This document shows, one piece after another, positions 9,143-17,294 of a DNA stretch of 64,000 nucleotides; positions within the stretch are counted from its first letter, which is position 1, and each line of letters starts with the position of its first letter. Source of the stretch: Fodinibacter sp963707895 (GTDB taxonomy: Bacteria; Actinomycetota; Actinomycetes; Actinomycetales; Dermatophilaceae); contig CAVPRS010000003.1 of the NCBI GenBank assembly GCA_963707895.1, positions 124,001 to 188,000 of the forward strand. The letters are read 5' to 3'. The notes under the pieces were generated by a model. That model was not told where the DNA came from. It did not search any database and was given only the letters and a program-made list of their open reading frames with translations. The position numbers were made by a program, and so were the translations under genes.

Positions 9143-10366
9143 GTGACCGAGGCCGTCATCGTCGCCACCGCCCGCACCCCCATCGGCCGCGCGTTCAAGG
9201 GGTCGCTCAAGGACGTGCGGCCCGACGACCTGTCGACCCAGGTCGTGGCCGGCCTGCTCGAGAAGCTGCCCGGGCTCGACCCCGGCACGATCGACGACCT
9301 CTACTGGGGCTGCGCCGACCCGAGCGGCAAGCACGGCTCGAACCTGGCCCGGGTCATCGCGGTGCTCGCGGGCATGGACCAGCTCCCCGCGGCCACCGTG
9401 AACCGGTTCTGCGCCAGCTCGACCCAGACCATGCGGATGGCGTTCCACGCCATCAGGGCGGGCGAGGGCGACACCTTCCTGGTCGGCGGGGTCGAGTGCG
9501 TCTCGCAGTACTCGAGCTTCGCCGGGGCGGGCGGCAGCGACGCCGACACCCAGAACCCCCTCTTCGCGGATGCCGCCGCGCGCGCCCTCGAGATGGCGCG
9601 CACCAACGAGACGTGGACCGACCCGCGCGAGGACGGGCTGCTCCCCGACGTCTACCTCGCCATGGGGCAGACCGCCGAGAACGTCGCGACCTCACGGGGC
9701 GTCTCGCGGCAGCGCCAGGACGAGTGGGGCGTGCTGAGCCAGAACCGGGCCGAGAAGGCCATCGCCGACGGCTTCTTCGAGCGCGAGATCCTGCCGGTGA
9801 CCCTGGCCGACGGCACGGTCGTCTCCCGCGACGACGGCCCGCGCGCCGGGGTGACCCTCGAGGCGGTGCAGGGCCTCAACCCGGTGTTCCGCGAGAACGG
9901 CACGATCACGGCCGGCAACTGCTGCCCGCTCAACGACGGCGCGTCCGGTGTGGTCGTCATGAGCGACGTCCGGGCCCGCGAGCTCGGCCTCACGCCGCTC
10001 GCGCGGATCGTCTCGACGGGTGTGACGGGGCTGTCGCCGGAGGTCATGGGCCTCGGGCCGGTCGAGGCGTCGCGGCAGGCGCTGAGGCGGGCCGGGATGT
10101 CGATCGGCGACATGGACCTCTACGAGATCAACGAGGCCTTCGCCGCGCAGGTGCTGCCCAGCGCCGACGACCTCGGCATGGACCCCGAGAAGCTCAACGT
10201 GCACGGCGGCGCCATCGCCCTGGGCCACCCGTTCGGGTCGACCGGCACCCGGATCATGACCACCCTGCTCAACGGGCTGGAGTCGCGCGACGGCCAGTTC
10301 GGCCTCGAGACGATGTGCGTCGGCGGCGGCCAGGGCATGGCGATCATCGTCGAGCGCCTTTCCTGA
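9143..10366 (+). CDS. Acetyl-CoA acetyltransferase (thiolase)
   Basis: 407-residue thiolase. It catalyses CoA-dependent cleavage or Claisen condensation of acyl-CoAs. The nucleophile cysteine is in TVNRFCASSTQTM. The second half carries EINEAFAAQVLPS, HGGAIALGHPFGSTGTRI with the catalytic His, and the C-terminal CVGGGQGMAI with the second active-site Cys. Start is a GTG at 9143 with a GAGGAG ribosome site. Together with the fadH-like reductase it would fit beta-oxidation, but degradative and biosynthetic thiolases cannot be distinguished from this sequence. Confidence 0.92.
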   Translation: MTEAVIVATARTPIGRAFKGSLKDVRPDDLSTQVVAGLLEKLPGLDPGTIDDLYWGCADPSGKHGSNLARVIAVLAGMDQLPAATVNRFCASSTQTMRMAFHAIRAGEGDTFLVGGVECVSQYSSFAGAGGSDADTQNPLFADAAARALEMARTNETWTDPREDGLLPDVYLAMGQTAENVATSRGVSRQRQDEWGVLSQNRAEKAIADGFFEREILPVTLADGTVVSRDDGPRAGVTLEAVQGLNPVFRENGTITAGNCCPLNDGASGVVVMSDVRARELGLTPLARIVSTGVTGLSPEVMGLGPVEASRQALRRAGMSIGDMDLYEINEAFAAQVLPSADDLGMDPEKLNVHGGAIALGHPFGSTGTRIMTTLLNGLESRDGQFGLETMCVGGGQGMAIIVERLS

Positions 10367-10380
10367 CCCAGCTCCTCCCC

Positions 10381-10451
10381 GACCTCGTGCGACGTGCACA
10401 CGGTTTTCGCGTCCAGATCGCGGAGAAACCGTAGGTAAGTCGCACGAAGTC
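10381..10451. terminator. Imperfect long hairpin between thiolase and gntP
   Basis: The left arm starts GACCTCGTGCGAC at 10381. The right arm ends GTCGCACGAAGTC at 10451. Between them CGGTTTTCGCG pairs imperfectly with CGCGGAGAAACCG. It lies between convergent genes, so it is a probable bidirectional terminator. I found no second copy. Confidence 0.6.
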
Positions 10452-10481
10452 GGTTGGGCGGGGGGTTGATCCGACCCAGCG

Positions 10482-12131
10482 CTAGGTGATGAGGACGCTG
10501 GCCAGCATCACCAGCGCGAAGCCGAACACCGAGATCACGGTCTCCATGACCGACCACGACTTGATCGTCTCGCCGACGGTCAGCCCGAAGTACTCCTTGA
10601 CCAGCCAGAAGCCGGCGTCGTTGACGTGCGAGAAGAACAGCGACCCGCAGCCGATCGCCAGCACGAGCAGCGCCAGGTGGTTGGCCGACAGGGTCGGGGC
10701 GAGCGGTGCGACGATGCCGGCGGCCGTGATCGTGGCGACCGTGGCCGAGCCGGTACCGAGCCTGATCAGCACGGCGACGAGCCAGCCGAGCACGAGCACC
10801 GAGATGCTGACGCCCTCGGCCCAGTCCTTGATGACCTCGCCGACACCGGCATCGATGAGGGTCTGCTTGAACCCGCCGCCGGCGGCGACGATGAGGATGA
10901 TGCTCGCGATGCCCGGCAGTGCCGAGCCGACCGAGTCGCTGACCTGCGACTTGTTCAGGCCGGAGCGCAGACCCAGCGCGACGTAGCAGTAGAGCACCGC
11001 GATGAGCAGGGCCACGATCGGCGTGCCGATGAAGTCCATCGTCTTGCGGACGCCCTGCTCCTCGTCGGTGACGGTGAGCTTCGTGATCGCGTCGACGAGC
11101 ATGAGCACCACGGGCAGCGTGATTCCGATGATCGCCGAGGCGAAGGAGACCCGCTTGCGACCCGGCGCGAGCGGCTCGTCGAACGAGCCGAAGTGGCCGT
11201 CGGCGTCCGTGCGCGGCCCTCCGCCGGCCACGTCGCCCCGGTCGCCGGCCGCACCGGCGCCTCGCTCTTCGGTGACGACACCGTCATCCCGGGTGTCGAG
11301 CGCGACGCCCCCACCGCGAGCCTCCTCGGTGCCCGCCGCGACGGACCCGGCGGAGCCGGCGCTGGCCGTGGCGGTCGCACCGGCCTCCCCGGCGCGCGAG
11401 CCGACGCCGAACAGGGAGAGGTCGTCGGCCGACTTGGGCACCCACTGGTCGACGAAGCGCGCCAGCAGCGGGCCGGCCACGATCACTGTCGGGATCGCGA
11501 TGATGATGCCGAAGATCAGGGTGCGGCCCAGGTCGGCGTCGAGCAGCCCGATCGCGGTCAGTGGCCCGGGGTGCGGCGGCACGAGCCCGTGCAGCACGGA
11601 CAGGCCGGCCAGCGCGGGGATGCCGACCTTCATCAGGGACAGACCGGTGCGCTGCGCGACGAGGATGACCACCGGCACGAGCAGCACGACGCCGACCTCG
11701 AAGAACAGGGGCAGGCCGAGGATGGCCGCGATCGCCGCCATCATCCAGGGCAGGCCACCCGGCCCGACCCGGCCGACCAGCGTCGCGACGATGCGGTTGG
11801 CGCCGCCGGAGTCCTCGAGCAGCTTGCCGATCATGGCCCCGAGGGCGATCAGGATGCCGACCGCGCCGGCCGTGGCGCCGAACCCGGCCACGAAGCTCTT
11901 GACCGTGTCGCCCGGCGGCATCGTCGCCACGGCACCGAGGACGGCCGAGCCGAGCATCAGGGCGAGGAACGGGTGCACCTTGGCCCAGGTGATGAGCACG
12001 ACGACGGCGAGGATGCCCAGGATGCAGGCCGCGACGAGCTGCGCGCTCCCGGCGTACACCGTGGGTTGGTCGGCCAGGGGGAGGCCGGCGGGGGTGGCCG
12101 CGGCGAGCGCGGGAAGGGAGAGCAGGGACAT
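10482..12131 (-). CDS. gntP: Gluconate:H+ symporter, GntP family
   Basis: About 549 residues, polytopic. It starts MSLLSLPALAAATPAG at 12131 and has a dozen or so hydrophobic segments. Family motifs: LALMLGSAVLGAV, LPLFFEVGVVLLVPVV, HGLVPPHPGPLTAIG, TGSATVATITAAGIVAP and FFSHVNDAGFWLVKEYFG. A hydrophilic, Gly/Ala/Glu-rich linker of about 75 residues (244-317) interrupts the middle and is unusually long. The start codon overlaps the gntK stop by one base (TGATG), implying translational coupling. It imports gluconate for GntK to phosphorylate. Confidence 0.92.
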   Translation of the reverse strand: MSLLSLPALAAATPAGLPLADQPTVYAGSAQLVAACILGILAVVVLITWAKVHPFLALMLGSAVLGAVATMPPGDTVKSFVAGFGATAGAVGILIALGAMIGKLLEDSGGANRIVATLVGRVGPGGLPWMMAAIAAILGLPLFFEVGVVLLVPVVILVAQRTGLSLMKVGIPALAGLSVLHGLVPPHPGPLTAIGLLDADLGRTLIFGIIIAIPTVIVAGPLLARFVDQWVPKSADDLSLFGVGSRAGEAGATATASAGSAGSVAAGTEEARGGGVALDTRDDGVVTEERGAGAAGDRGDVAGGGPRTDADGHFGSFDEPLAPGRKRVSFASAIIGITLPVVLMLVDAITKLTVTDEEQGVRKTMDFIGTPIVALLIAVLYCYVALGLRSGLNKSQVSDSVGSALPGIASIILIVAAGGGFKQTLIDAGVGEVIKDWAEGVSISVLVLGWLVAVLIRLGTGSATVATITAAGIVAPLAPTLSANHLALLVLAIGCGSLFFSHVNDAGFWLVKEYFGLTVGETIKSWSVMETVISVFGFALVMLASVLIT

Positions 12132-12679
12132 CAGGCGTGCTCCTTTCGGTGGCCGAGCGCGGCGAGCGCCCGGTCGAGGACCTGGGCTGCGCTGCCCTCG
12201 TTGGTGATGGTCACGCCCGGCTCGTCGTCCCCGAGCGGTTCGAGGGTGGCCAGCTGGGAGGGCAGCAGGGAGGGCGGCATGTAGTGGCCCGGGCGGTGCT
12301 CCATCCGGTCGAGGATGACGTCGGACTCGGCGGTGACGTGGAGGAACCGCACGTGGGGGCGACCCTCGCGCAGGAGGTCGCGGTAGACCCGGCGCAGGGC
12401 CGAGCAGGTGACCACCGCGGACTCGCCACGGCTCTCCTTGGCCGAGATCCAGTCGCCGATGGCCTCGAGCCACGGCCATCGGTCCTCGTCGGTGAGGGGG
12501 GTGCCGCTGCGCATCTTGGCGACGTTGGCCTCGGGGTGGAAGGCGTCGCCCTCGGCGAACTCCCAGCCGAGCACGGTCGACAGCCCCTTCGCGACCGTCG
12601 ACTTCCCACTCCCGGAGACACCCATGACGATGACGACGTCAGGATCGGGCCCCCCGGGACGAACATCGCTGTCGGCCAT
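12131..12679 (-). CDS. gntK: Gluconokinase
   Basis: 182 residues; converts gluconate to 6-phosphogluconate for the pentose phosphate or Entner-Doudoroff routes. The P-loop is GVSGSGKST (residues 20-28), followed by EGDAFHPEANVAKMRSGTPL, TDEDRWPWL, CSALRRVYRDLLR and RPGHYMPPSLLPSQLATLE. All are diagnostic of the family. It is first in a two-gene operon with gntP. I saw no GntR-type regulator beside it. Confidence 0.93.
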   Translation of the reverse strand: MADSDVRPGGPDPDVVIVMGVSGSGKSTVAKGLSTVLGWEFAEGDAFHPEANVAKMRSGTPLTDEDRWPWLEAIGDWISAKESRGESAVVTCSALRRVYRDLLREGRPHVRFLHVTAESDVILDRMEHRPGHYMPPSLLPSQLATLEPLGDDEPGVTITNEGSAAQVLDRALAALGHRKEHA

Positions 12680-12755
12680 GCTGGAAACGTAGACCCGCAG
12701 GTCGTGCCGTGGCCAGTTGTGCGCAGCCCGGTTCGGTCGCGGCCGGTCGGGGCGG

Positions 12756-13124
12756 TCAGCCCAGCTCGCGCCGGGCCTCGGTCAGCAGCTGCGGGATGCC
12801 GTCCCCGGCGCCGGCCGCACAGGCATCCCACACCAGCACGGTGAGCTGGTCGACGACGACCGCCGGGCCGAGGTCCGGCACGGGGGTCGGGACCGGGGCG
12901 GAGCGCCGGGCGAGGTCGGCCAGGAGGCGGCGGAGCACCGGCATCCGGGCCTCGGCGCGGTCGATCGGCAGCTCGGCCCAACGACGACGGATCCGGTCGA
13001 GCTCGACGCGGGCCCCCGGTGTGATGACGTCGCCGGCGCCCCCCGCGGCACCCGGGTCCGCAGACGGCACCGCCGGGGCAGGTGAGCCAGCCCCGGCGGT
13101 GTCGGTGGTGCGGTCGTGCGTCAC
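12756..13124 (-). CDS. Conserved hypothetical protein downstream of the Bax1-type gene
   Basis: About 122 residues if the GTG at 13124 is used. That GTG overlaps the stop of the upstream Bax inhibitor-type gene as GTGA. The first 35 residues are Ala/Gly/Pro-rich. The rest is helical and charged: VELDRIRRRWAELPIDRAEARM, PVLRRLLADLARR, VVVDQLTVLVWDACA. No signal peptide or membrane segment. I do not recognise the family. The overlap implies co-translation with the membrane protein before it. Confidence 0.6.
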   Translation of the reverse strand: MTHDRTTDTAGAGSPAPAVPSADPGAAGGAGDVITPGARVELDRIRRRWAELPIDRAEARMPVLRRLLADLARRSAPVPTPVPDLGPAVVVDQLTVLVWDACAAGAGDGIPQLLTEARRELG

Positions 13125-13975
13125 GAACGCAGTCGTGCGAACAGCCGCAGGAACTCGATGTAGAGCCAGACCAGGGTGACGATCAGGCCGTGCGCGAGGA
13201 GCCACGAGTACTTCTGCGGGGCGCCGGTGCGGATCGCTCCTTCGATCGAGTCGAAGTCGAGCGCGAGGGTGAACGACGCCAGGCCGACGGCGAAGATCGA
13301 GATGCGCGATGCCCCAGCCAGCCCGTCCCGCCGAAGCCGAACGGCGAGTCGCTCCAGACCACCGCGAAGATGAAGTTGACGATCGCGAAGATCACGTAGC
13401 CGAAGATCATCATCGTCATGATCCGGCGGAACTTCGCGGTGACCTTGATCAGGCCGAACCGGTACGCGAGGAACATGCCGGCGAAGGTCGCCAGGGTGGC
13501 GAGCACCGCCTGCCCGACGATGCCGGGATAGGCCACGTTGAAGAACTGGCTGACGGCGCCCATGAACAGGCCCTCGACGACGGCGTACAGCAGGATCAGC
13601 GGGACGCTGAGCGTCTTCTTGAACGCGATCATCAGTCCGATGACCAGCGTGCCGATCATGCCGCCGATCCAGAGCGCGGAGCCGGCCGCCGGGTTGTTCG
13701 CCGCGACGGCCCAGCCGCCGGCGGCCGTGACGAGCACGATCGCGAAGAGGCGCGAGCGTCTTCATGATGACGTCGTCCATGGTGACGCGCCGGGTGTCGA
13801 CCGGCGAGGCCGACGGCTGGTTGTAGAGCTCCTGAAGCTGCTGCGCCGTCATGCCGGCGGTGGCGGCCTGTGCGGCGGCCGACTGCTGGGCGGCGCTGGG
13901 GCCGGGCCCGCCGAAGCCGGCATAGCCGTCCTTGGCGTCCTTCTCGATGCGGTTGAAGGCCGGGTTGCTGGCCAT
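13121..13975 (-). CDS. Bax inhibitor-1/YccA-family membrane protein (two compensating frameshifts)
   Basis: The N-terminal region (MASNPAFNRIEKDAKDGYAGFG, about 65 residues) is cytosolic and Gln/Ala-rich. About seven membrane segments follow, including ALWIGGMIGTLVIGLMIAF, LILLYAVVEGLFMGAVSQFFN, FGYVIFAIVNFIFAVVW and a terminal YSWLLAHGLIVTLVWLYIEF. Two indels break the frame. There is one extra C near 13752 (coding strand GCGCCTCTTC), and one missing G in a G-run near 13308 (TGGGGCATCG). Correcting both gives one continuous protein of about 284 residues. Function is uncertain; the family is linked to ion flux and membrane protein quality control. Confidence 0.8.
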   Translation of the reverse strand: MASNPAFNRIEKDAKDGYAGFGGPGPSAAQQSAAAQAATAGMTAQQLQELYNQPSASPVDTRRVTMDDVIMKTLAPLRDRARHGRRRLGRRGEQPGGRLRALDRRHDRHAGHRTDDRVQEDAQRPADPAVRRRRGPVHGRRQPVLQRGLSRHRRAGGARHPGDLRRHVPRVPVRPDQGHREVPPDHDDDDLRLRDLRDRQLHLRGGLERLAVRLRRDGLAGASRISIFAVGLASFTLALDFDSIEGAIRTGAPQKYSWLLAHGLIVTLVWLYIEFLRLFARLRS

Positions 13976-14092
13976 CGTTCCTCCGTGATGGTCATGGCGG
14001 TGTCGTCACCGCACGTGTCACCAGCGTAGACGCGCGGCGAGGCGGCGGTGTTCCCGCACCCCCCGCGCCGTCGACGCCGCGGTGGGCGCCGT

Positions 14093-14169
14093 GGTGCCCC
14101 CGACGGGGGTCGAACCCGTACCTGTGGCGGTTTTAAGTCGCCTGCCTCTGCCAGTTGGGCCACGGGGGC
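14093..14169 (-). tRNA. tRNA with anticodon UAA (nominally Leu), atypical short variable loop
   Basis: The cloverleaf reads from 14169 downward. Acceptor is GCCCCCG, and the D-arm (TGGC...AA...GGCAGAGGC) is of the Leu/Ser type. The anticodon arm is GGCGA-CTTAAAA-CCGCC with anticodon TAA. T-arm is ACGGG-TTCGACC-CCCGT, discriminator is A, and CCA is encoded at 14095-14093. Oddities: the variable region is only ACAGGT, whereas bacterial tRNA-Leu normally has a long variable arm. Position 31/39 is an A-C mismatch. The 3' acceptor strand CGGGGC is one G short of pairing, perhaps a homopolymer error. Confidence 0.7.
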
Positions 14170-14197
14170 CTCGTCACTGTAGCCGGAGGGCAGCCTG

Positions 14198-14249
14198 CGA
14201 GTCGGGTGCTCAGGTGGTCGCCGGAGCAACCACCTGAGCACCCGACTCG
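14198..14249. terminator. Inverted repeat family B, copy 1
   Basis: Perfect 21-bp arms (14198-14218 and 14229-14249) with a 10-nt loop and core GGGTGCTCAGGTGG. It lies 6 bp past the stop of the membrane-protein gene ending at 14255 and upstream of the UAA tRNA, both on the minus strand. Likely terminator. Related copies are at 15701-15752 and 55955-56002. Confidence 0.75.
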
Positions 14250-14254
14250 GGGTG

Positions 14255-15262
14255 TCAGGGCGACGGGCTGGGAGCCGCGCTCGGCGACACGGTAGGCGAC
14301 GTGCCCGCGGACGGGGTGGCTCCTGCCGACGGCGCCGGGAGGCCGGTCGCGCCGGCGAGCGGGGGCAGCGTCAGTGGCGGGGTCCACCCGAAGCCCGGGT
14401 CCTGCCACGCGTCGTGGCCCGGCCAGGTCAGCGGAAAGACGTCCGCGCGGACGTCGGGCGAGCCGTCGTCGGGGCGCATCGGCACCTCGCCATCGGCCCC
14501 ACCCGTCAGCGACTCGAGGCCGACGAAGAGCGCCCGGCCGGACTGGTCGTAGACCCGGATGCCGTCCAGCCGGTTCCCGGCGGCGTCGTAGGCGTAGAGG
14601 TTCTGCGCGGGCTCTCCGTTGGCGACGACCTGCGACGGGTAACCGGGCATCGCCGCGGACTCGTCGGAGAAGTCGGACGACCCCGACGTGTACGAGGCCA
14701 GCATCGGCAGCAGCAGGACCACGGCGAGGGCGTTGCCGGCATCGAGGGCGAACCGGACACCGGAGCCCAGGGGCTCACGACGCCGCAGGACCAGGCCCAG
14801 CCACATCGACAGGGCCGCTCCGACCAGCGGGAGCAACAGGGTGCGCCCGGTGCCGAGGACCGCGGCGACGACCCATCCGGCCACGGCACCGCGTGCCAGC
14901 CACCAGGTCGGTCGCAGCTCGCGCAGCCACGGATGCCGGTCCACGAGCGCGTGCGCGTCGCGCGCCAGGCGGTCCGTCCACGGCTCGCGGCGCACGGCAT
15001 CCGGCGCCACCACCACGTCGACGCGCGGCGGCAGGCCGGCCGCCGACCGGAGCTCGGCGGCGTACGCCTCGGGCTCGCCGAGCAGGCCCCCCAGCGGGCC
15101 GCCCGACTCAGCCGCGCGCTCGGCGAGGTCTGCCTCCATCCCGGCCGTGAGGTCCTCGACCTCGTCCGCCGGCAGGTCGCCGAGCCAGGCCCGTACCGCC
15201 CGCACGTAGGCCTGCACGTCGTCGACCTGCTCCGCAGCACCGATCACCGTCGTGTCGTTCAT
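14255..15262 (-). CDS. HAAS-domain-like integral membrane protein paired with PadR
   Basis: 335 residues. The N-terminal soluble part has VQAYVRAVRAWLGDLPADEVED and GLLGEPEAYAAELRSAAG, the pattern of HAAS/DUF1700-like modules encoded beside PadR regulators. Then come about three membrane helices (TWWLARGAVAGWVVAAVLG, TLLLPLVGAALSMWLGLVL, LAVVLLLPMLA). An extracytoplasmic domain of about 120 residues follows, ending in a Ser/Pro/Ala-rich tail. The ATG at 15262 overlaps the PadR stop (ATGA). Function unknown; the pairing suggests it is regulated by, or signals with, the PadR protein. Confidence 0.7.
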   Translation of the reverse strand: MNDTTVIGAAEQVDDVQAYVRAVRAWLGDLPADEVEDLTAGMEADLAERAAESGGPLGGLLGEPEAYAAELRSAAGLPPRVDVVVAPDAVRREPWTDRLARDAHALVDRHPWLRELRPTWWLARGAVAGWVVAAVLGTGRTLLLPLVGAALSMWLGLVLRRREPLGSGVRFALDAGNALAVVLLLPMLASYTSGSSDFSDESAAMPGYPSQVVANGEPAQNLYAYDAAGNRLDGIRVYDQSGRALFVGLESLTGGADGEVPMRPDDGSPDVRADVFPLTWPGHDAWQDPGFGWTPPLTLPPLAGATGLPAPSAGATPSAGTSPTVSPSAAPSPSP

Positions 15263-15615
15263 GACCGCACTCCCGCCTGGTCGAGCAGACCGTCCATCGT
15301 GGCGGCGAACCCCGCCCACGTCTTTCCCTGCGTCTCGAGCACCGTGCGCCCCTGCGCGTTGATGCCGTAGTACTTGCGGTGCGGCCCCTCGTCGGACGGC
15401 ACGACGTACGACGTCAGCGCCCCGGCCGAGTAGAGGCGACGCAGCGTGCCGTAGACCGAGGCGTCGCCGACCTCCTCGAGGCCCGCGGCCCGCAGCCGCC
15501 GCACGACGTCGTAGCCGTAGCCGTCCTCTCGGGCGACGACCGCGAGCACCGCGAGGTCGAGCACCCCCTTGACCAGCTGTGTCCCGTCCACCGGACCACC
15601 CTTCGCTCCACGCAC
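15259..15615 (-). CDS. PadR-family transcriptional regulator
   Basis: 118 residues forming a PadR winged helix: GVLDLAVLAVVAREDGYGYDVVRRL, EVGDASVYGTLRRLYSAGALTS, then GPHRKYYGINAQGRTVLE. It lacks the long C-terminal dimerisation helix region of subfamily 1, so it is a compact subfamily-2-type repressor. It overlaps the downstream membrane-protein gene by 4 nt, so the two are translated together. PadR repressors often control their own operon; the ligand is unknown. Confidence 0.88.
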   Translation of the reverse strand: MRGAKGGPVDGTQLVKGVLDLAVLAVVAREDGYGYDVVRRLRAAGLEEVGDASVYGTLRRLYSAGALTSYVVPSDEGPHRKYYGINAQGRTVLETQGKTWAGFAATMDGLLDQAGVRS

Positions 15616-15700
15616 CCGGATGGTGCGACTCGCACACTACCGCGCATTCCGTATTACCGCAGGAAACGGAGCACCGCCGGCGTGTTCTCTGTCTTCGTCC

Positions 15701-15752
15701 CGAGTTGGGTGCTCAGGTGGTTGCTCCGGCAGCCACCTGAGCACCCGACTCC
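15701..15752. terminator. Inverted repeat family B, copy 2
   Basis: Arms 15701-15720 and 15733-15752 around a 12-nt loop, core GGGTGCTCAGGTGG, with one wobble-type mismatch and one end mismatch. It starts 11 bp beyond the ppx stop. The ppx stop region itself (15754-15769) repeats part of the motif (GGGGGCTCAGGTGA), suggesting a partial third arm. Probable ppx terminator. Confidence 0.7.
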
Positions 15753-15762
15753 GGTTGGGGGC

Positions 15763-16719
15763 TCAGGTGAGGGAGAGGGCGATGCCGTCGAGGATGTCGT
15801 GCTCCGAGGTCACCACGAGCGCCTCCGGGGAGCGCAGCAGCGCCCGCTCGAGCACCGCCTCCCAGACCAGCGCACCACCGGCGATGACGTCGACCCGGCC
15901 CGGGTGCAGGTAGGGCAGGGCGGCCCGCTCGGCGTGCCCCATGGTGAGCAGCGACTCGCACGCCGCGCGGTGTGCCGCCACCGGCACCTGCGCGAGGTGG
16001 ATGGCGTCGGGCAGGTACTCCGGCAGGGAGAGGGCGTGGGCCGTGATCGTGGTGATGGTGCCCGCGAGCCCCACCACGGCGCCGATGCCGGTGAGGTCGA
16101 CGGTCTCCTCGACGATGTCGAGCGCCGCGGCCACGTCGCGCCGTGCGGCAGCCACCTGCTCGCCCGTCGGGGGGTCGCCGTGCAGGTGCCGCTCGGTCAT
16201 CCGCACGCTACCGACGTCGACCGACCGGGCCGCCTCGACGTCGGCGGTACCCCGCACCAGCTCGGTCGAGCCACCCCCGAGGTCCACGACCAGATAGGGG
16301 CCGGGCACGCCAACGGCCCTGAGGTCGCCAGTGGCCCCGGTGAAGGAGAACCTCGCCTCGGTGTCGCCGGCGACCACCTCGGGGGCGACGTCGAGGTCGC
16401 CGAACGCCTCGCGCACGCCGGCGACGAACTCGCCCGCGTTGCGGGCGTCGCGCGAGGCCGAGGTCGCCACGAAGCGCACCCGCTCGGCCCCGAGCGACCG
16501 GCACTGCTCGGCGTACGCCTGCGTCACGGCGAGGGTGCGCGCCATCGCCTCCGGCGCGATGACGCCGGTCCGGTCGATGCCCTGCCCGAGCCGCACGATC
16601 TCCATCCGGCGCACGACGTCGGTGAGCCGGCCGTCGGCACCGACGTCGGCGACGAGGAGGCGCAGCGAGTTGGTGCCACAGTCGATGGCCGCCACGCGCG
16701 GCCGGATGCCGTCGCTCAT
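15763..16719 (-). CDS. ppx: Exopolyphosphatase / pppGpp phosphatase, Ppx/GppA family
   Basis: 318 residues of the actin-like ATPase fold: VAAIDCGTNSLRLLVADV (phosphate 1), YLVVDLGGGSTELV (phosphate 2), VVGLAGTITTITA, then HPGRVDVIAGGALVWEAVL. Hydrolyses polyphosphate and/or pppGpp. It is the short two-domain form usual in actinobacteria (Rv1026-like). The ATG at 16719 overlaps the DUF501 stop by 4 nt, so the operon is ftsB-like, DUF501, ppx. Confidence 0.92.
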   Translation of the reverse strand: MSDGIRPRVAAIDCGTNSLRLLVADVGADGRLTDVVRRMEIVRLGQGIDRTGVIAPEAMARTLAVTQAYAEQCRSLGAERVRFVATSASRDARNAGEFVAGVREAFGDLDVAPEVVAGDTEARFSFTGATGDLRAVGVPGPYLVVDLGGGSTELVRGTADVEAARSVDVGSVRMTERHLHGDPPTGEQVAAARRDVAAALDIVEETVDLTGIGAVVGLAGTITTITAHALSLPEYLPDAIHLAQVPVAAHRAACESLLTMGHAERAALPYLHPGRVDVIAGGALVWEAVLERALLRSPEALVVTSEHDILDGIALSLT

Positions 16720-17294
16720 GGTGCGCTGCCGCCGCCCGTGGCGCGGGAGTCGTGGTCGGCAGCCTCGGGCGTAGCGGCATCGGGAGCATCGGCCGAGCAC
16801 GGATGGTGCTCCCACCAGGGGTCGAGCAGCTCGAGCGTCTCGTCGCCCAGTGGGTTGACCCCGGGCCCGGCGGCGAGCGAGTGGGCCGCCAGCACGTGGA
16901 GGCACTTGACCCGCGCCGGCATGCCCCCGGCCGAGACCCCGGCGACCTCCGGCACGTCACCGAGCTGGGAGCGTCGCTCGAGGTAGTCGAGGTGCGCGGC
17001 GGCATAGCCTTCGCGCAGAACGGGATCGGTCTCGAGCCGCTCGGTCATCTCGCGCATCACGCCCTGGCTCTCGAGGGTCGACAGCGCGCCGGTGAGGCGA
17101 GGACAGGTGGCGTAGAACGACGTGGGGAACGGCGTGCCGTCGGGCAGCCGCGGCTCGGTGCGCACGACGTCGGGTTCGCCGCACGGGCAGCGGTGGGCCA
17201 CCTCGGCGACGCCGCGGGCCTGGCGACCGAGCTGTCGGGAGACCGCGTCGAGGTCGGCCTGCGCGACGGGCGGCAGGTCGGCTCGTGCGGTCAC
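16716..17294 (-). CDS. DUF501 family protein
   Basis: 192 residues. Family landmarks: RGVAEVAHRCPCGEPDVVRT, PRLPDGTPFPTSFYATCPRL, LTGALSTLESQGVMREM, and VSAGGMPARVKCLHVLAAHSLA. The Cys pair of CPCG, a later Cys, and the C-terminal LGDETLELLDPWW are conserved features of the family (compare Rv1025). Function is undetermined. It overlaps its neighbours by 4 nt on both sides, so it is tightly co-expressed with the FtsB-like protein and Ppx. Confidence 0.9.
   Translation of the reverse strand: MTARADLPPVAQADLDAVSRQLGRQARGVAEVAHRCPCGEPDVVRTEPRLPDGTPFPTSFYATCPRLTGALSTLESQGVMREMTERLETDPVLREGYAAAHLDYLERRSQLGDVPEVAGVSAGGMPARVKCLHVLAAHSLAAGPGVNPLGDETLELLDPWWEHHPCSADAPDAATPEAADHDSRATGGGSAP

Noticed and set aside
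13121..13975. Bax1-type gene as a true pseudogene
   Set aside because: Two opposite single-base indels restore a complete membrane protein, and the downstream gene keeps its GTGA overlap, so an error is more likely.
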